The notes below the pieces were generated by a model, which made no database searches, was not told the origin of the DNA, and was given only the letters and a program-made list of their open reading frames with translations. Below, one piece after another: positions 32,618 through 42,120 of a DNA stretch of 47,264 nt; position 1 is the first letter of the stretch, and each line of letters opens with the position of its first letter. The DNA comes from JBMNUM01 sp050946275 (GTDB lineage: Bacteria > Actinomycetota > Coriobacteriia > Coriobacteriales > CADBOM01). Position numbers and translations under genes: made by a program. The stretch spans positions 1 through 47,264 of the forward strand of contig JBMNUM010000016.1 of the NCBI GenBank assembly GCA_050946275.1. The letters run 5' to 3'.

Positions 32618-35256
32618 GTGCTGAAGAGCCATGAGAATTTCCATTCGAGGTACGGCAAGAGGCTGGTCCTCGTCGCAGACGACGAGTTCGTCAACAGAGA
32701 GCTGCTGCGGACCGTTCTCCAGGACGAGTACGAGCTCCTCTTCGCCGAGAACGGTCGGGAGGCGCTCGACGCCATCGCCGAGCACAAGGAGACGCTGTCC
32801 CTCGTGCTGCTGGACCTGCTTATGCCCGTGATGAGCGGCATGGATGTCCTGCGCGAGGTGCGGGGCAGCTCCGATCCGGACATCTCCCGGGTCCCCATCA
32901 TCGTCGTCACCTCGGATCAGGCAGCCGAGATCGAGAGTCTCACGCAGGGGGCGAGCGACTTCATCCCCAAGCCGTATCCGCAGCCCGGCGTCGTCAAGGC
33001 GCGCATCAACAGGACCATCGAGCTGTCGGAGGATAGGCAGATCATCAGCTCGACCGAGCGCGACGACCTGACCGGCCTGTACAACCGCGAGTACTTCTAC
33101 CGCTATGCCGAGCAGTACGACCACCACCATACCGAGACGTCCATGGACGCAATCGTCGTGGACGTGAACCACTTCCGCATGATCAACGAGCGGTTCGGCA
33201 CGGCCCGCGGCGACGAGGTGCTGCGGCGCCTTGCCACGGCGCTGCGCGATGAGGTCAACGGCATCGGCGGCATCGTCTGCCGGCGCGAGGCCGACATCTT
33301 CCTCGTCTACTGCCCCCATGGCCTCGATTACGATGCGATTCTCGAGCGGCTGTCGGAGAAGGTTCCGGGCGAGGGCGGCGACAGCCGTGTTTGGCTGCGC
33401 ATGGGCGTCTACGAGAACGTCGACCGCACCATGGAGGTCGAGCGTCGCTTCGACCGTGCGAAGATGGCCGCGGACAAGGTGCAGGGGAGCTTCACGAGCC
33501 GGATCGGCATGTACGACGACGACCTCCACAAGCACGAGCTCTTCCAGGAGCAGCTCATCGAGGACTTCGGCGCCGCAATCGCCGAGCATCAGTTCCAGGT
33601 GTACTACCAGCCGAAATTCGACGTGAGGGGGAACGTCCCCGCCCTCGGCGGCGCGGAGGCGCTCGTGCGCTGGATCCACCCGACGCTCGGCATGGTGTCG
33701 CCCGGCGAGTTCATCCCGTTGTTCGAGGAGAACGGGCTTATCCAGAACCTCGACCTCCACGTGTGGCGCGAGACGGCCGCGCAGATCCGGGAGTGGCACG
33801 ACCGCTTCGGCTACGCCGTGCCGGTGTCGGTCAACGTATCGCGCGTCGACATGTACGACCCGAACCTGGTTGAGAGCATCCTCGGCACCTCGCAGACAAC
33901 GGGCTGGCGCCGCGCGAGCTGCGCCTCGAGATCACCGAGTCCGCCTACACGCAGGATTCCGAGCAGATCGTCGCCACCGTCAACAGGCTCCGCCGCCTGG
34001 GCTTCAGGGTCGAGATGGATGACTTCGGCATGGGCTACTCGTCGCTCAACATGATCTCGACGCTGCCCATCGATGCCTTGAAGATGGACATGCAGTTCAT
34101 CCGCAACGCCTTCTCGGAGGCTGGCGACAAGAAGATGCTCGAGGTCATCATCGACATAGCCGACCATCTGTCCATCCCCGTCATCGCCGAGGGGGTCGAG
34201 ACCCGCGAGCAGCTGGAAGCGCTACGCGAGTTGGGGTGCGAGTTCGTGCAGGGCTACTACTTCTCGCGGCCGGTTCCCGCCGCTGAGTTCGAGCGTTTCA
34301 TCATCGAGGGCAGGCAGGCTGCCGATGCGGTCGATGCCCTGGAAAAGCCCGAGGCTCCCGCGCCCGCACCCGAGCGGGAGAAGCGGTCTTTCGGCGACAT
34401 CGCCCATGCCCTTGTCGGCGACTATTTCCACATCTACAGCGTGAGGCTGTCCGACGGTCATTTCGTCGAGTACAACCCGCGGGAGGATGTCGATGGGATG
34501 GGGTATGAGCGTCGCGGGAGCGATTTCTTCAGCTTCATACGCGAGGAGACCGCGCGCAACACCCATCCCGATGATGTCGACATGCTGCTCAAGGTGCTCA
34601 CAAAGGAGGGTCTGGCCGAGCGGCTCAACCACGTCCACTCGTTCAACCTGACGTACCGGCTGATGATCGACAGCATCTCCGTGTACGTGAGCATGAGGGC
34701 CGCCATGGTGGAGGACGAGAAGGGCGAATATGTCGTGCTCGCCGTGAGCAGCATCGGGGAGCGGATGCGCGCGGACCAGGAGCATGACGAGGGTCTGATC
34801 ACGGCATATCGCGATGTGTTGACGGGCGTGAAGAGCAAGTACGCCTGCTCGCTGGAGTCGCGCATGATCGACCAGGCCCTCTCTGCCGGCGTGCAAGAGC
34901 CCTTCGCCCTGGTGAGGTGCGATGTGAACGGGTTGAGGAGCATAAACGAGTCGCAGGGCCATGGCGCGGGTGACAAGTCGCTCAAGGAGGCGTGCCAGAT
35001 CGTCTGCGCCGTCTTCGCCCACAGCCCGGTGTTCCGCGTCGATGGCGACGAGTTCGCCGTTATCGTGCGCGGGGACGACTACGCGGCGCGGGACGAGCTG
35101 TTGGAACAGCTCGCGGCCAGGAACCGCGAGCAGGCCGAGCGGGGCGCGGTCACGGTTGCCGTGGGCAACGCTTCCTACAAACCCGGCGTGGACCAGTCGT
35201 TCGTCGCCGTGTTCGACCGTGCCGAGCCGGCCATGCGGGAAGAGAAGGCGCTGTAG
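32618..35256 (+). CDS. Response regulator REC-GGDEF-EAL-PAS-GGDEF, interrupted by a frameshift
   Basis: About 880 aa in order: REC (LVLVADDEFVNREL, LVLLDLLMPVMSG with Asp near 65), a degenerate GGDEF (DLTGLYNREYF..; the signature reads RREADIF), an EAL domain (GGAEALVRW, LRLEITES, MDDFGMGYSS, AEGVETREQ), a PAS domain (YSVRLSDGHFVEYN) and a second GGDEF reading RVDGDEFAVI. The EAL keeps its key residues, so c-di-GMP breakdown is likely; cyclase activity is doubtful in the first GGDEF and possible in the second. A one-base deletion at about 33890-33892 shifts frame inside the EAL domain; restoring it gives ..ADNGLAPRELRLEITES. Start is GTG at 32618. It probably receives phosphate from the divergent kinase via the Hpt. 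Confidence 0.85.
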
Positions 35257-35320
35257 GGCGCCGGGGCTGGCGAAGCCGGCCGGTTCAGCGTTGTTTCGAG
35301 ACGAGGACGGGGGTTCCGCG

Positions 35321-35656
35321 ATGACGATTGACGATCTTGCCGCCTATGGTGCGAACGTTGACGAGGGCCTTGCCCGATGTGTGGGGAACGTTGACTTCTA
35401 TCTGATGCTCGTCGGCACGGTGGTCGATGCCAAGGAGTTCGCGGAGCTGAGCGCGGCGCTGGAGGCGGGCGATCTGGATGCCGCCTTCTCGGCGGCTCAT
35501 GCGCTGAAGGGCACGCTGGGCAACCTCGCCCTCACGCCGCTCTGCGAGCCTATGAGCGAGATAACCGAGCTGCTACGTGCCCGCACCGACATGGATTATT
35601 CCGAGCTCATGGGGCGTATCACGCAAGCTCTGGAAGGCCTCCGCGCCATCGCCTAG
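35321..35656 (+). CDS. Histidine phosphotransfer (Hpt) domain protein
   Basis: An 111-aa single-domain Hpt. The segment AFSAAHALKGTLGNLAL has the phospho-His signature HxxKG within an amphipathic helix, and the whole is a short helical bundle (YLMLVGTVVDAKEFAELSAAL, PMSEITELLRA). It would shuttle phosphate between the receiver domains of the hybrid kinase and the REC domain of the GGDEF/EAL protein. The ATG at 35321 has GAGGACGGGGG upstream; the longer frame to the left overlaps the preceding gene. It follows that gene after 64 bp, so cotranscription is likely. Confidence 0.9.
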   Translation: MTIDDLAAYGANVDEGLARCVGNVDFYLMLVGTVVDAKEFAELSAALEAGDLDAAFSAAHALKGTLGNLALTPLCEPMSEITELLRARTDMDYSELMGRITQALEGLRAIA

Positions 35657-35658
35657 CT

Positions 35659-35685
35659 TGGAACGCTCCCCGGGGGAACGTTCCA
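35659..35685. terminator. Palindromic 3'-end hairpin, copy 4
   Basis: TGGAACGCTCCCC-g-GGGGAACGTTCCA, 2 bp after the Hpt stop codon; one mismatch. Confidence 0.7.
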
Positions 35686-35715
35686 GTTCCAGGTACTCCG
35701 AACTGCCAGCCCTCT

Positions 35716-35770
35716 GGCAACTTTGCACGAAAAAGGGTGCCTGAGACGCCCTTTTTCGTGCAAAGTTGCC
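35716..35770. terminator. Perfect 22-bp stem hairpin with conserved loop
   Basis: Arm 35716-35737 (starts GGCAACTTTGCACG, ends AAAAAGGG) pairs over all 22 bases with 35749-35770; the 11-nt loop is TGCCTGAGACG. It lies between the convergent Hpt and epoxyqueuosine-reductase-like genes. The loop matches that at 25826-25836, though the stems are unrelated. Confidence 0.6.
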
Positions 35771-35840
35771 AAGCGCCACCAATCAATCCAGCCTGGCGCA
35801 CGTTGGAACGCGCGCTAAACGCGAGGAGAAGGGGGTTGGT

Positions 35841-36863
35841 TCACGCCCTGAGCTTCTCGAGCGCCCAGCGGACGTGGGAGCGGACGATTTCGCTCGGGTT
35901 GTCGAGCTCCGCTTCGAGCTCGGGGATGTAGCGCGGGTCGCCCGAGTTGCCCATCGCCACGGCGGCGTTGCGCTGGTAGGCGACGGGATCGCGCACGTAG
36001 TTGTACATGATCGGGAGCACGCAGCGCTCGAAGAACCCCTCGGGCATGTGGAGCAGGTTCTCGAGCGAGAACTCCTCCGCGATCCGCTCGAGCACTGGGT
36101 CGGCGATACTGCCGTTGCGCAGGGCGCGCTGGTTGCGCGGGCAGGCCTCCTGGCAGGCGTCGCAGCCGTGGATGCGCACGCCGATCGCCTCGCGGTGTCC
36201 CACGGGCACGTCGCGGTCGGGACCGCGGTTGTAGCGGATGGCGTTGTCCCACAGGATGCACTTCTCGAGCTCCAGGTCGAACTCCCGTGCGAGCGCGCTC
36301 GTCGGGCACGCGTCTATGCAGGCGCGGCAGCCGGGCGGGCAGGTGCAATCTGGCGATGGCTCGTCGGGCGCGAGCTCGACATCGACGAGGTATCCGTACA
36401 GGATGACGAACGACCCGACGCCGTCGACGTAGGCGAAGTTGTTCCTCCCGAACGATATGACACCGGCTCGCAGGCCGGCGGGCCTCATCATGAGGATGTT
36501 GCGGTCGGGCTCGAAGCCGATGCCCTCATCGCGCAGGAAGGCCTCGAACGCATCGAGGCGGTTGCGTGCCGGGGTGCCCTCGAGGGGCAGGTAGGAGTGC
36601 GAGAGGTACGTGCGCGCGACGTGCGGGAGCAGCTTTTCGGGATAGCGCAGCTCGGAGTAGTCGTAGGCGAGCACGATGATGGACCTCGCTCTGGACATGA
36701 GGTCGCGTGGATGCGAACCCCGCTCGATCATGTCCTGGAAAAATCCGGGGTAATCCCTGCGTTGAGCCTCCTCGGAGACGCGCGGCAGGTCGTCGGGCGT
36801 CGTGAATCCGACCTTGCAGAAGCCGAGTTCTTCCGCGCGCTTCCTGATGCGTTCCTTCAACAT
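35841..36863 (-). CDS. Epoxyqueuosine reductase (QueG)-like double-[4Fe-4S] protein
   Basis: A 340-aa cytosolic protein. The N-terminal part (RAEELGFCKVGFTTPDDLPR, SIIVLAYDYSE, GRNNFAYVDGVGSFVILYGYLVD) matches the cobalamin-binding QueG/reductive-dehalogenase fold. Two ferredoxin-type motifs follow, CPPGCRACIDACPTSAL and CDACQEACPRNQRA, and a C-terminal HEAT-like repeat (YQRNAAVAMGNSGDPRYIPELEAELDN). QueG reduces epoxyqueuosine to queuosine in tRNA; the first motif is not the canonical QueG CxxC pattern, so a paralogue of other function is possible. The ATG at 36863 follows CGGAGCAG. It is divergent from the nitroreductase. Confidence 0.8.
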   Translation of the reverse strand: MLKERIRKRAEELGFCKVGFTTPDDLPRVSEEAQRRDYPGFFQDMIERGSHPRDLMSRARSIIVLAYDYSELRYPEKLLPHVARTYLSHSYLPLEGTPARNRLDAFEAFLRDEGIGFEPDRNILMMRPAGLRAGVISFGRNNFAYVDGVGSFVILYGYLVDVELAPDEPSPDCTCPPGCRACIDACPTSALAREFDLELEKCILWDNAIRYNRGPDRDVPVGHREAIGVRIHGCDACQEACPRNQRALRNGSIADPVLERIAEEFSLENLLHMPEGFFERCVLPIMYNYVRDPVAYQRNAAVAMGNSGDPRYIPELEAELDNPSEIVRSHVRWALEKLRA

Positions 36864-37009
36864 GGGCTGCTCCGTCCTACCGGCTCCATCCATTATGCAT
36901 CCTGGTGCCGGGAAACGGGCGGGCAAAAGGCATTATGTTGCCGACTCGCATGGGATAATGGAGCATGTTGAGACGATGACGGCAATCCCCGCAAACGGAA
37001 GGAGCGGCG

Positions 37010-37603
37010 ATGGATGCCCACGAGGCGATGATAACGCGCAGGAGCACGAGAAGGTTCAAGCCGGATGCCGTGGAACCCGAGAAGCTCGAGCGGGTCATCA
37101 AGGCTGGGAGGTTCGCGCCGAGCGGCGGGAACAGCCAGTCCAACCACTTCCTCGTCATCCGCGACGAAGGGGTGCTCGCCGAGCTCATCGCCCTCGTGGA
37201 GGAGGCCTTCGCGAAGATGGAGGTCGCCGAGGACACCTATGCGAGCCTGAAATCGTCCATCAACCAGTCAAAGCGGGGCGGCTACGTGTTCGACTACGGG
37301 GCGCCTGTGCTCATCGTGATTGCGAACAAGCGGGACTACGGAAATAACATGGCCGACGTCGCCGTCGCGCTCGAGAACATGATGATCGCGGCGAACGCCC
37401 TCGACCTCGGGAGCTGCTACATCAACCAGCTGAAGTGGCTCAACGAGGATCCCGCGCTGCTCGGGTTGCTGCACGGCCTCGGTCTCGGGGAGGACGAGCG
37501 CGTGTACGGTTCGCTCGCGCTCGGGTATCCCGACACCGCCGATGGCCTTCCGATCCGTGAGCCCCTGCCGCGCAAGGGCAACGAGGTCACCTATATCGGA
37601 TAG
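37010..37603 (+). CDS. Nitroreductase family protein
   Basis: A 197-aa FMN-dependent oxidoreductase. AMITRRSTRRFKPDAVEPEKLERVIKAGRFAPSGGNSQSNHFLVI contains the classic RRSxRxF and APSGxNxQ flavin-binding segments; MADVAVALENMMIAANALDLGSCYI is the dimer-interface helix, and ALGYPDTADGLPIREPL the C-terminal FMN contact. Such enzymes reduce nitro groups, quinones or enones with NAD(P)H. ATG follows GGAAGGAGCGGCG. It is a single-gene unit ending at the hairpin at 37636. Confidence 0.92.
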   Translation: MDAHEAMITRRSTRRFKPDAVEPEKLERVIKAGRFAPSGGNSQSNHFLVIRDEGVLAELIALVEEAFAKMEVAEDTYASLKSSINQSKRGGYVFDYGAPVLIVIANKRDYGNNMADVAVALENMMIAANALDLGSCYINQLKWLNEDPALLGLLHGLGLGEDERVYGSLALGYPDTADGLPIREPLPRKGNEVTYIG

Positions 37604-37635
37604 GGAAGAGTCCCCGCTGTTAGCCAATATTGGCT

Positions 37636-37666
37636 TCTGGAATGCTTCCCGGAGGGGCGTTTCAGA
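37636..37666. terminator. Palindromic 3'-end hairpin, copy 5 (diverged)
   Basis: TCTGGAATGCTTCCC-GG-AGGGGCGTTTCAGA, imperfect, between the convergent nitroreductase and TetR genes. A separate AGCCAATATTGGCT palindrome (37622-37635) lies just before it. Confidence 0.6.
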
Positions 37667-37668
37667 AT

Positions 37669-38289
37669 CTAGCGCACGGTGCGGTAGGCGGCCAGGTGGT
37701 TTTCGATCATGCGGCCGAGGGTAGCCTCGATGTCGAAGCCGTCGTCCTCGAGGCACCACTCGAAGACGCATCCCTTCACCATCGTGCAGATGTCGGCGCA
37801 GATCTGATGCGCATCGGCCTCGGGCGCGATGACGCCCAGGCGCTGGGCCTCGAGCACGTCCGCCTCGTTGCGCGCCATGATCGTCCCCTCGGGGAAGGTG
37901 CCGCCGGATTCCCCCATGTACGCCGAGAGCGCCCTGTTGTCCGTCGTGTAGAAGCTCCGCATGAAGTCGCGTCCCATGGACATGTACCCGTTGACGAGGT
38001 GCATGTAGAGCTCGAGCGTGCGCTCGGCGATCTGCTCGCAGGTGTGACTCGGCTCGAAGGAGCCGAAGAGCGAGTCGTGGACGAAGGTGGCCATGAGCTC
38101 GTCCTTGTTCGCGAAATGATGGTAGAAGGTCCCGTTGGAGACACCGGCCTCGTCGCACACAGCGCGCACCGTGACGGCGCGGGCTCCCGATGCCGCGATG
38201 ATTCGCACGGCAGCGTAGACGATGGAGGCGCGGGTGTTGGCTGCGTGACCATCGTTTCTAGGCCTGCCAGGGCGCTTGCTCTGACTCAT
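37669..38289 (-). CDS. TetR-family transcriptional regulator
   Basis: A 206-aa repressor. KRPGRPRNDGHAANTRASIVYAAVRIIAASGARAVTVRAVCDEAGVSNGTFYHHFANKDELMATF is the complete HTH domain with AGVSNGTFYHHF recognition helix. The helical ligand domain is Cys- and Met-rich (QICADICTMVKGCVFEWCLEDDG), suggesting possible thiol sensitivity. The ATG at 38289 follows GGAGAA; the upstream extension is not supported. It is divergent from the DsbA-like/MBL pair, with two near-identical palindromes between them, so it probably represses both transcription units. Confidence 0.9.
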   Translation of the reverse strand: MSQSKRPGRPRNDGHAANTRASIVYAAVRIIAASGARAVTVRAVCDEAGVSNGTFYHHFANKDELMATFVHDSLFGSFEPSHTCEQIAERTLELYMHLVNGYMSMGRDFMRSFYTTDNRALSAYMGESGGTFPEGTIMARNEADVLEAQRLGVIAPEADAHQICADICTMVKGCVFEWCLEDDGFDIEATLGRMIENHLAAYRTVR

Positions 38290-38306
38290 AGTTCTCCAAT
38301 CAGGAA

Positions 38307-38383
38307 TAGAACATGCTCTAAAAAACACTTGACATTCTAGCATCTCGGAGAAAGAATGGAAGTAGGAAATAGAGCACGTTCTA
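38307..38383 (+). promoter_or_regulatory. Two TetR operators flanking the dsbA-like promoter
   Basis: TAGAACATGCTCTA (38307-38320) and TAGAGCACGTTCTA (38370-38383) are palindromes of one consensus, TAGARCRYGYTCTA. TTGACA (38329-38334) and AAGAAT (38352-38357), 17 bp apart, lie between them, so a dimer on each site, or a loop, would block the promoter. The first site is also 17 bp from the regulator start codon, fitting autorepression. Confidence 0.7.
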
Positions 38384-38401
38384 TTAATTTAGGAGGAAGA
38401 G

Positions 38402-39103
38402 ATGAAGATTTCCTATTGGTCAGATTACGCCTGCCCATATTGCTACATCGGCGAGACGCGCCTGCGCAAGGCCATCGAGAGCGTCGGCGGCGACGAGCCG
38501 TTCGAGATCGAGATGCGCGCGTTCGAGCTCGATCCGGGTGCGCCCAGGAAGCCGATCGGATCGACGCTCGACCGCTTCGCGCGCAAGTACTGCCTCACCA
38601 CCGAACAGGCGCGGGAGCGCATCGAGTCCATCTCGCAGATGGGCCGCGACGAGGGTCTCGAGTTCAACTACATGACCACGCTCAACACGAATATGCTCGA
38701 CGCGCACCGGCTGACGAAGCTCGCGCGAGACAAGGGCGTGGAGGGTCTCGAGGAGCTGTACTACGAGGCGTATTTCTCCAAGAACGAGGTGCTCGCCGAC
38801 CGTGATGTGCTCCGCAAGTACGCGCTCCAGGTCGGCCTCGCCGAGGAGGACATCGACCGCGTGCTCGGTTCTGACGAGTACAAGGACGAGGTCCGCGACG
38901 ACGAGTACCAGGCCCGGGCGCTCGGCATCCGGGCGGTCCCGTTCTTCGTCATCGACGACTCGTACGCGATTGCGGGCTGCTACCCGACCGAGGAGATGGA
39001 GAAGGTGCTCGCCCAGGCGCTGCGCGACAAGCGCGAGAGGGCCGAGGAGGCATCCGTCGCGCAGGGAATGGTTTGCGGGCCCGACGGCTGCGGGATCGGC
39101 TAG
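38402..39103 (+). CDS. DsbA-family oxidoreductase (FrnE-like)
   Basis: A 233-aa cytosolic thioredoxin-fold protein without signal peptide. MKISYWSDYACPYCYIGETRLRKAI has the CPYC active site at residues 11-14, as in FrnE/DsbA-like enzymes; the helical insertion and GIRAVPFFVIDDSYAIAGCYPTEEM (cis-Pro strand) follow. A Cys-containing tail (GMVCGPDGCGIG) is typical of the FrnE group. FrnE relatives act as disulfide isomerases or in polyketide or stress pathways. ATG follows AGGAGGAAGAG. It shares a transcript with the MBL gene (3-nt gap) under the divergent TetR regulator. Confidence 0.9.
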   Translation: MKISYWSDYACPYCYIGETRLRKAIESVGGDEPFEIEMRAFELDPGAPRKPIGSTLDRFARKYCLTTEQARERIESISQMGRDEGLEFNYMTTLNTNMLDAHRLTKLARDKGVEGLEELYYEAYFSKNEVLADRDVLRKYALQVGLAEEDIDRVLGSDEYKDEVRDDEYQARALGIRAVPFFVIDDSYAIAGCYPTEEMEKVLAQALRDKRERAEEASVAQGMVCGPDGCGIG

Positions 39104-39106
39104 GCC

Positions 39107-39730
39107 ATGGAGATCTATCCGTTCCTGGCGCGTGGCGTATTCCAGACGTTTTGCTATTTCGTGATCGACGAGCGGACGCGTCACGGGTTTCTCATCGATT
39201 GCGGCGCGCAGGCAGACGACATGGTGGCGGCCGTCCGGGAGCAGGGGTGGTCGATCGAGGCCATCCTGCTCACGCATGGCCACTTCGACCACACCGCCGC
39301 CGTGCCCGCGGTGCGCGCGGCCCTCGGCTGCCCGGTTCTCATCCATGCGAAAGGGGAGCGCTACCTGCACGACCCGCAGCTGAACCTCTCGGCCGGACAC
39401 GGTCTGAATGTCATCGTGGATGCGGACGGCCATTTCGCGGACGGTGAGATGCTGGCGCTCGCGGAGGGCGAGGTCGCCCTACGCGTCATGCACATCCCCG
39501 GGCATACCGATGACTCGTGCCTGTTCTACGGCGAGGATGCCGGCGTGGCGTTCGTCGGAGACACCGTGTACGGCGATGGTCCCGGCCTCACCGTGTTCCC
39601 GACCGGCGATGCGCGCAAGATTCAGACGAGCATTCGCGAGCGCATCCTGACGATGCCGGGAGACGTTCAGCTGCTCTCCGGCCACGGCCGCCCGATCGCG
39701 GTGGACAGGCTCCGAGCCAACATGGGATAA
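39107..39730 (+). CDS. MBL-fold metallohydrolase (glyoxalase II-like)
   Basis: A 207-aa zinc hydrolase. ILLTHGHFDHTAAVPAV has the HxHxDH motif, HIPGHTDDS and FVGDTVYGDGPGLTVFPTGD supply the next His and the bridging Asp, and LLSGHGRP the last His. Size and motifs match hydroxyacylglutathione-hydrolase-like proteins, which in such bacteria may use other thiol esters. It begins 3 nt after the DsbA-like stop and lacks its own strong ribosome site, so translation is probably coupled. The pairing suggests thiol or disulfide stress handling. Confidence 0.9.
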   Translation: MEIYPFLARGVFQTFCYFVIDERTRHGFLIDCGAQADDMVAAVREQGWSIEAILLTHGHFDHTAAVPAVRAALGCPVLIHAKGERYLHDPQLNLSAGHGLNVIVDADGHFADGEMLALAEGEVALRVMHIPGHTDDSCLFYGEDAGVAFVGDTVYGDGPGLTVFPTGDARKIQTSIRERILTMPGDVQLLSGHGRPIAVDRLRANMG

Positions 39731-39737
39731 GCAGAAG

Positions 39738-39764
39738 TGGAACGCTCCCCGGGAGAGCGTCCCA
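39738..39764. terminator. Palindromic 3'-end hairpin, copy 6
   Basis: TGGAACGCTCCCC-g-GGAGAGCGTCCCA, 8 bp after the MBL gene. A second small hairpin, AGAGCC..GGCTCT (39771-39798), follows before the convergent SDR gene. Confidence 0.65.
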
Positions 39765-39826
39765 AATAGAAGAGCCGGAGGATAGCCCCCTGGCTCTCTT
39801 CGTCGATGATGTTTTGCCGTGCCGCG

Positions 39827-40675
39827 CTATGCGCCGAGGGTGTACTCGCCCGTACGGATGGCTGCGATGACGCCGCCGTCGATGAGGAGGTCGGTGCCCG
39901 TGATGAAGCCCGCATGCTCGCCGAGCAGGAAGGCCGCCGCCTCCGCGATCTCGTCGGACGTTCCCACGCGCATGGCCGCGGATGCGTCGATCATGCGCTG
40001 GTAACCCTCGCCGGCCGCCGCGAACTCGTCGTAGGCGAGCGGGGTCACGATGACGCCGGGGCTGATCGTGTTGATGCGAGCGCGGCGCTCCCGCCATGTG
40101 GTGGCTGCCGCGGCCTGGGCCTGCAGCTGGTTCACGCGCTTCGAGATCATGTACGCGAGTCCGGAGTCCTGCATGGCCGTCTCCTTGATGAACGGCAGGT
40201 CCATCAGCTTGTCGGTGGGCGTGCGGAGGATCTCGAGCTCGACCTCGTTGGGAATCGGGAACATGTAGCCCGTCTGGCTGGAGATGATGAGGCCGGCGCC
40301 CCCTGCCGCCATGACCTTGCCGAACGCGTCGATGGCGTGGCCGGTCGCCACCATATCGAGCGCGAGGATGTGCTCGGGGCTCGTCTGGTTCGGCGACGCA
40401 CCCGCCGTGTCGATGAAGGACTTGACCGGACCGAGCTCGGCGGCCTTGGCGGCGAACGCCTCGACGGAGGCCGTGTCGAGCGCATCGACGACGCACGTCT
40501 CCACGTCGTAGCCGCTCCGCGCGAAGTCGTCCGCGACCCGCTCGAGCGCCTGCTCGCTGATGTCGCCGAGCAGGATCTTCTCACCTGCGGCAATCCTGCG
40601 CACGATGGCGCAGCCCATGCTTCCCGCGCCCAGCAGCGCGATGACGTTCTTGCTCTTGTTGCGGTCGAAGATCAT
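39827..40675 (-). CDS. Short-chain dehydrogenase/reductase
   Basis: A 282-aa SDR. NVIALLGAGSMGCAIVRRIA is an NAD(P)-binding loop of unusual wording (GAGSMGxAI in place of TGxxxGIG), SFIDTAGASPNQ replaces the NNAG motif, SGLAYMISKRVNQL supplies the catalytic Tyr-x3-Lys, and INTISPGVIVTPLAYDEF and FITGTDLLIDGGV are the usual PG and C-terminal signatures. The enzyme is likely active with an unknown substrate. ATG follows AAAGGA. It lies 57 bp downstream of the MFS gene, so the two form a leftward operon. Confidence 0.9.
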   Translation of the reverse strand: MIFDRNKSKNVIALLGAGSMGCAIVRRIAAGEKILLGDISEQALERVADDFARSGYDVETCVVDALDTASVEAFAAKAAELGPVKSFIDTAGASPNQTSPEHILALDMVATGHAIDAFGKVMAAGGAGLIISSQTGYMFPIPNEVELEILRTPTDKLMDLPFIKETAMQDSGLAYMISKRVNQLQAQAAAATTWRERRARINTISPGVIVTPLAYDEFAAAGEGYQRMIDASAAMRVGTSDEIAEAAAFLLGEHAGFITGTDLLIDGGVIAAIRTGEYTLGA

Positions 40676-40732
40676 GTCTGATTCCTTTCTCCAGATAATG
40701 CTTTCAGATTCTGTGCGGCAGTTCTTCTCCTG

Positions 40733-41956
40733 CTAGGCCTGCTCTGCCGCCAGGGGCTGAGCGGTCTCGACGTTGGCGGCGCCTGCTGCGGCATTCTCGT
40801 CGCGCGAGGACTTCGTCGCATGGAAGCCGGCGACGGCGGCAGCGGCGATCAGGGCGATGGACACGAGGCACAGCGGATGGGCGCCTGCGCCGGCGACCAC
40901 GACGCCGCCTGCTCCCGCACCGATGGCGTAGGCGAACTGCGTCGCCGAGTTGTTGAGCGACAGCATGACATCGGCCGCCTCGGGAGCCGCCTGTACGACG
41001 GCGAGGTTGATGATGGGGGAGGGAATCCACGAGAAGATGCCCCAGACGAGCACGGCGGTGACGACGAGCCACGTCGGGCCTCCGAGCGCGAAGAGCGCCA
41101 CGAGGAGCACGGCCTGGCCCGCCAGCGCGGCGAGCACGACCGGACGCATCCCGAGGCGGTCGCAGAGCCATCCGCCCACCTTGTTGCCGACGAGCGTCGA
41201 AACGCCGAAGGCGAGCAGCACGGCGGACAGGGTGGCGGCACCGAGCGTCGTCGACTCCTGCAGGAACGGGGTGATGTAGGAGTAGAGCGTCGCGTAGCCG
41301 GCGACCCAGAACAGGTTCAGGCCGAACGTGAGCAGCACACGCGGGCGCTTGAGGTACGCCAGCTGCTGGCGCAGCGGCTTGGGCGCGGCATCCTTGGCAT
41401 GCGGGACGATGGCGCGCACGACGGGGATCATGATGGCGCTCGCGATTCCGACGAACCAGAACACGGCTGTCCAGGGGAGCGCCTGCACCATGAGGCGGCT
41501 GAAGGGGAGTCCCAGCACGAGCGCGGCGTTGAAGCCGAGCGTGACGGTGGCGACGGCCGATGCCTCGCGGCCGGGCGCGGCGAGCTGGGGCGCCGTGGCG
41601 AAGCAGGTGACCGCGAAGATACCCGAGCCGATCGCCATGAACACGCGGGAGAGCATCATCAGGTAGAAGTCGCTCACGACCGACATGAGCACGCAGCCCG
41701 CGACGACGAGCGCAAGCGAGACGGTCATCACGTCGCGTCGCTCGAGGGGGGAGAGCGCCATGACGACGATCGGTACGCCGATGCCACCGGAGAGCGCGAA
41801 CGCCGTGAGCAGCTGTCCGGCCATGGCCACGCTCACGCCCGCGGACGCCGCCACGACGTCGATCATTCCCACGATCGCGAACTCCGAGATGCTCGTCGCG
41901 AAGCATGCCAGCGCGAGCAGCGCGACCTTCAATCCGTTGTGCATGTTGACCCCCAT
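40733..41956 (-). CDS. MFS transporter (AraJ/YdhP-like)
   Basis: A 407-aa transporter with about twelve hydrophobic segments. LLALACFATSISEFAIVGMIDVVAASAGVSVAMAGQLLTAF is the TM1-2 start seen in DHA1-type exporters of the AraJ/arabinose-efflux group; LGMRPVVLAALAGQAVLL and the GNKVGGWLCDRLGMR loop are conserved MFS A-like motifs. Probably exports a small metabolite or drug. Start at 41956 or at the ATG at 41944 with GGGGGTC before it. It is first in an operon with the SDR gene and divergent from a TetR regulator. Confidence 0.9.
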   Translation of the reverse strand: MGVNMHNGLKVALLALACFATSISEFAIVGMIDVVAASAGVSVAMAGQLLTAFALSGGIGVPIVVMALSPLERRDVMTVSLALVVAGCVLMSVVSDFYLMMLSRVFMAIGSGIFAVTCFATAPQLAAPGREASAVATVTLGFNAALVLGLPFSRLMVQALPWTAVFWFVGIASAIMIPVVRAIVPHAKDAAPKPLRQQLAYLKRPRVLLTFGLNLFWVAGYATLYSYITPFLQESTTLGAATLSAVLLAFGVSTLVGNKVGGWLCDRLGMRPVVLAALAGQAVLLVALFALGGPTWLVVTAVLVWGIFSWIPSPIINLAVVQAAPEAADVMLSLNNSATQFAYAIGAGAGGVVVAGAGAHPLCLVSIALIAAAAVAGFHATKSSRDENAAAGAANVETAQPLAAEQA

Positions 41957-42120
41957 GTTCCATACCTGTTTTCCTGTGGTTCCATCGTCTTGCAGGATGG
42001 GGCCGGGGTCGATGGGCGGTCGTGCGTGCTTGGTGGGTATAAGGGCACGGTTGTGCTCCTTGTGTACCGATAAACCACCTACATGGGTATAATTGTCCTA
42101 GTGGAAAGAAAGGATATCTC

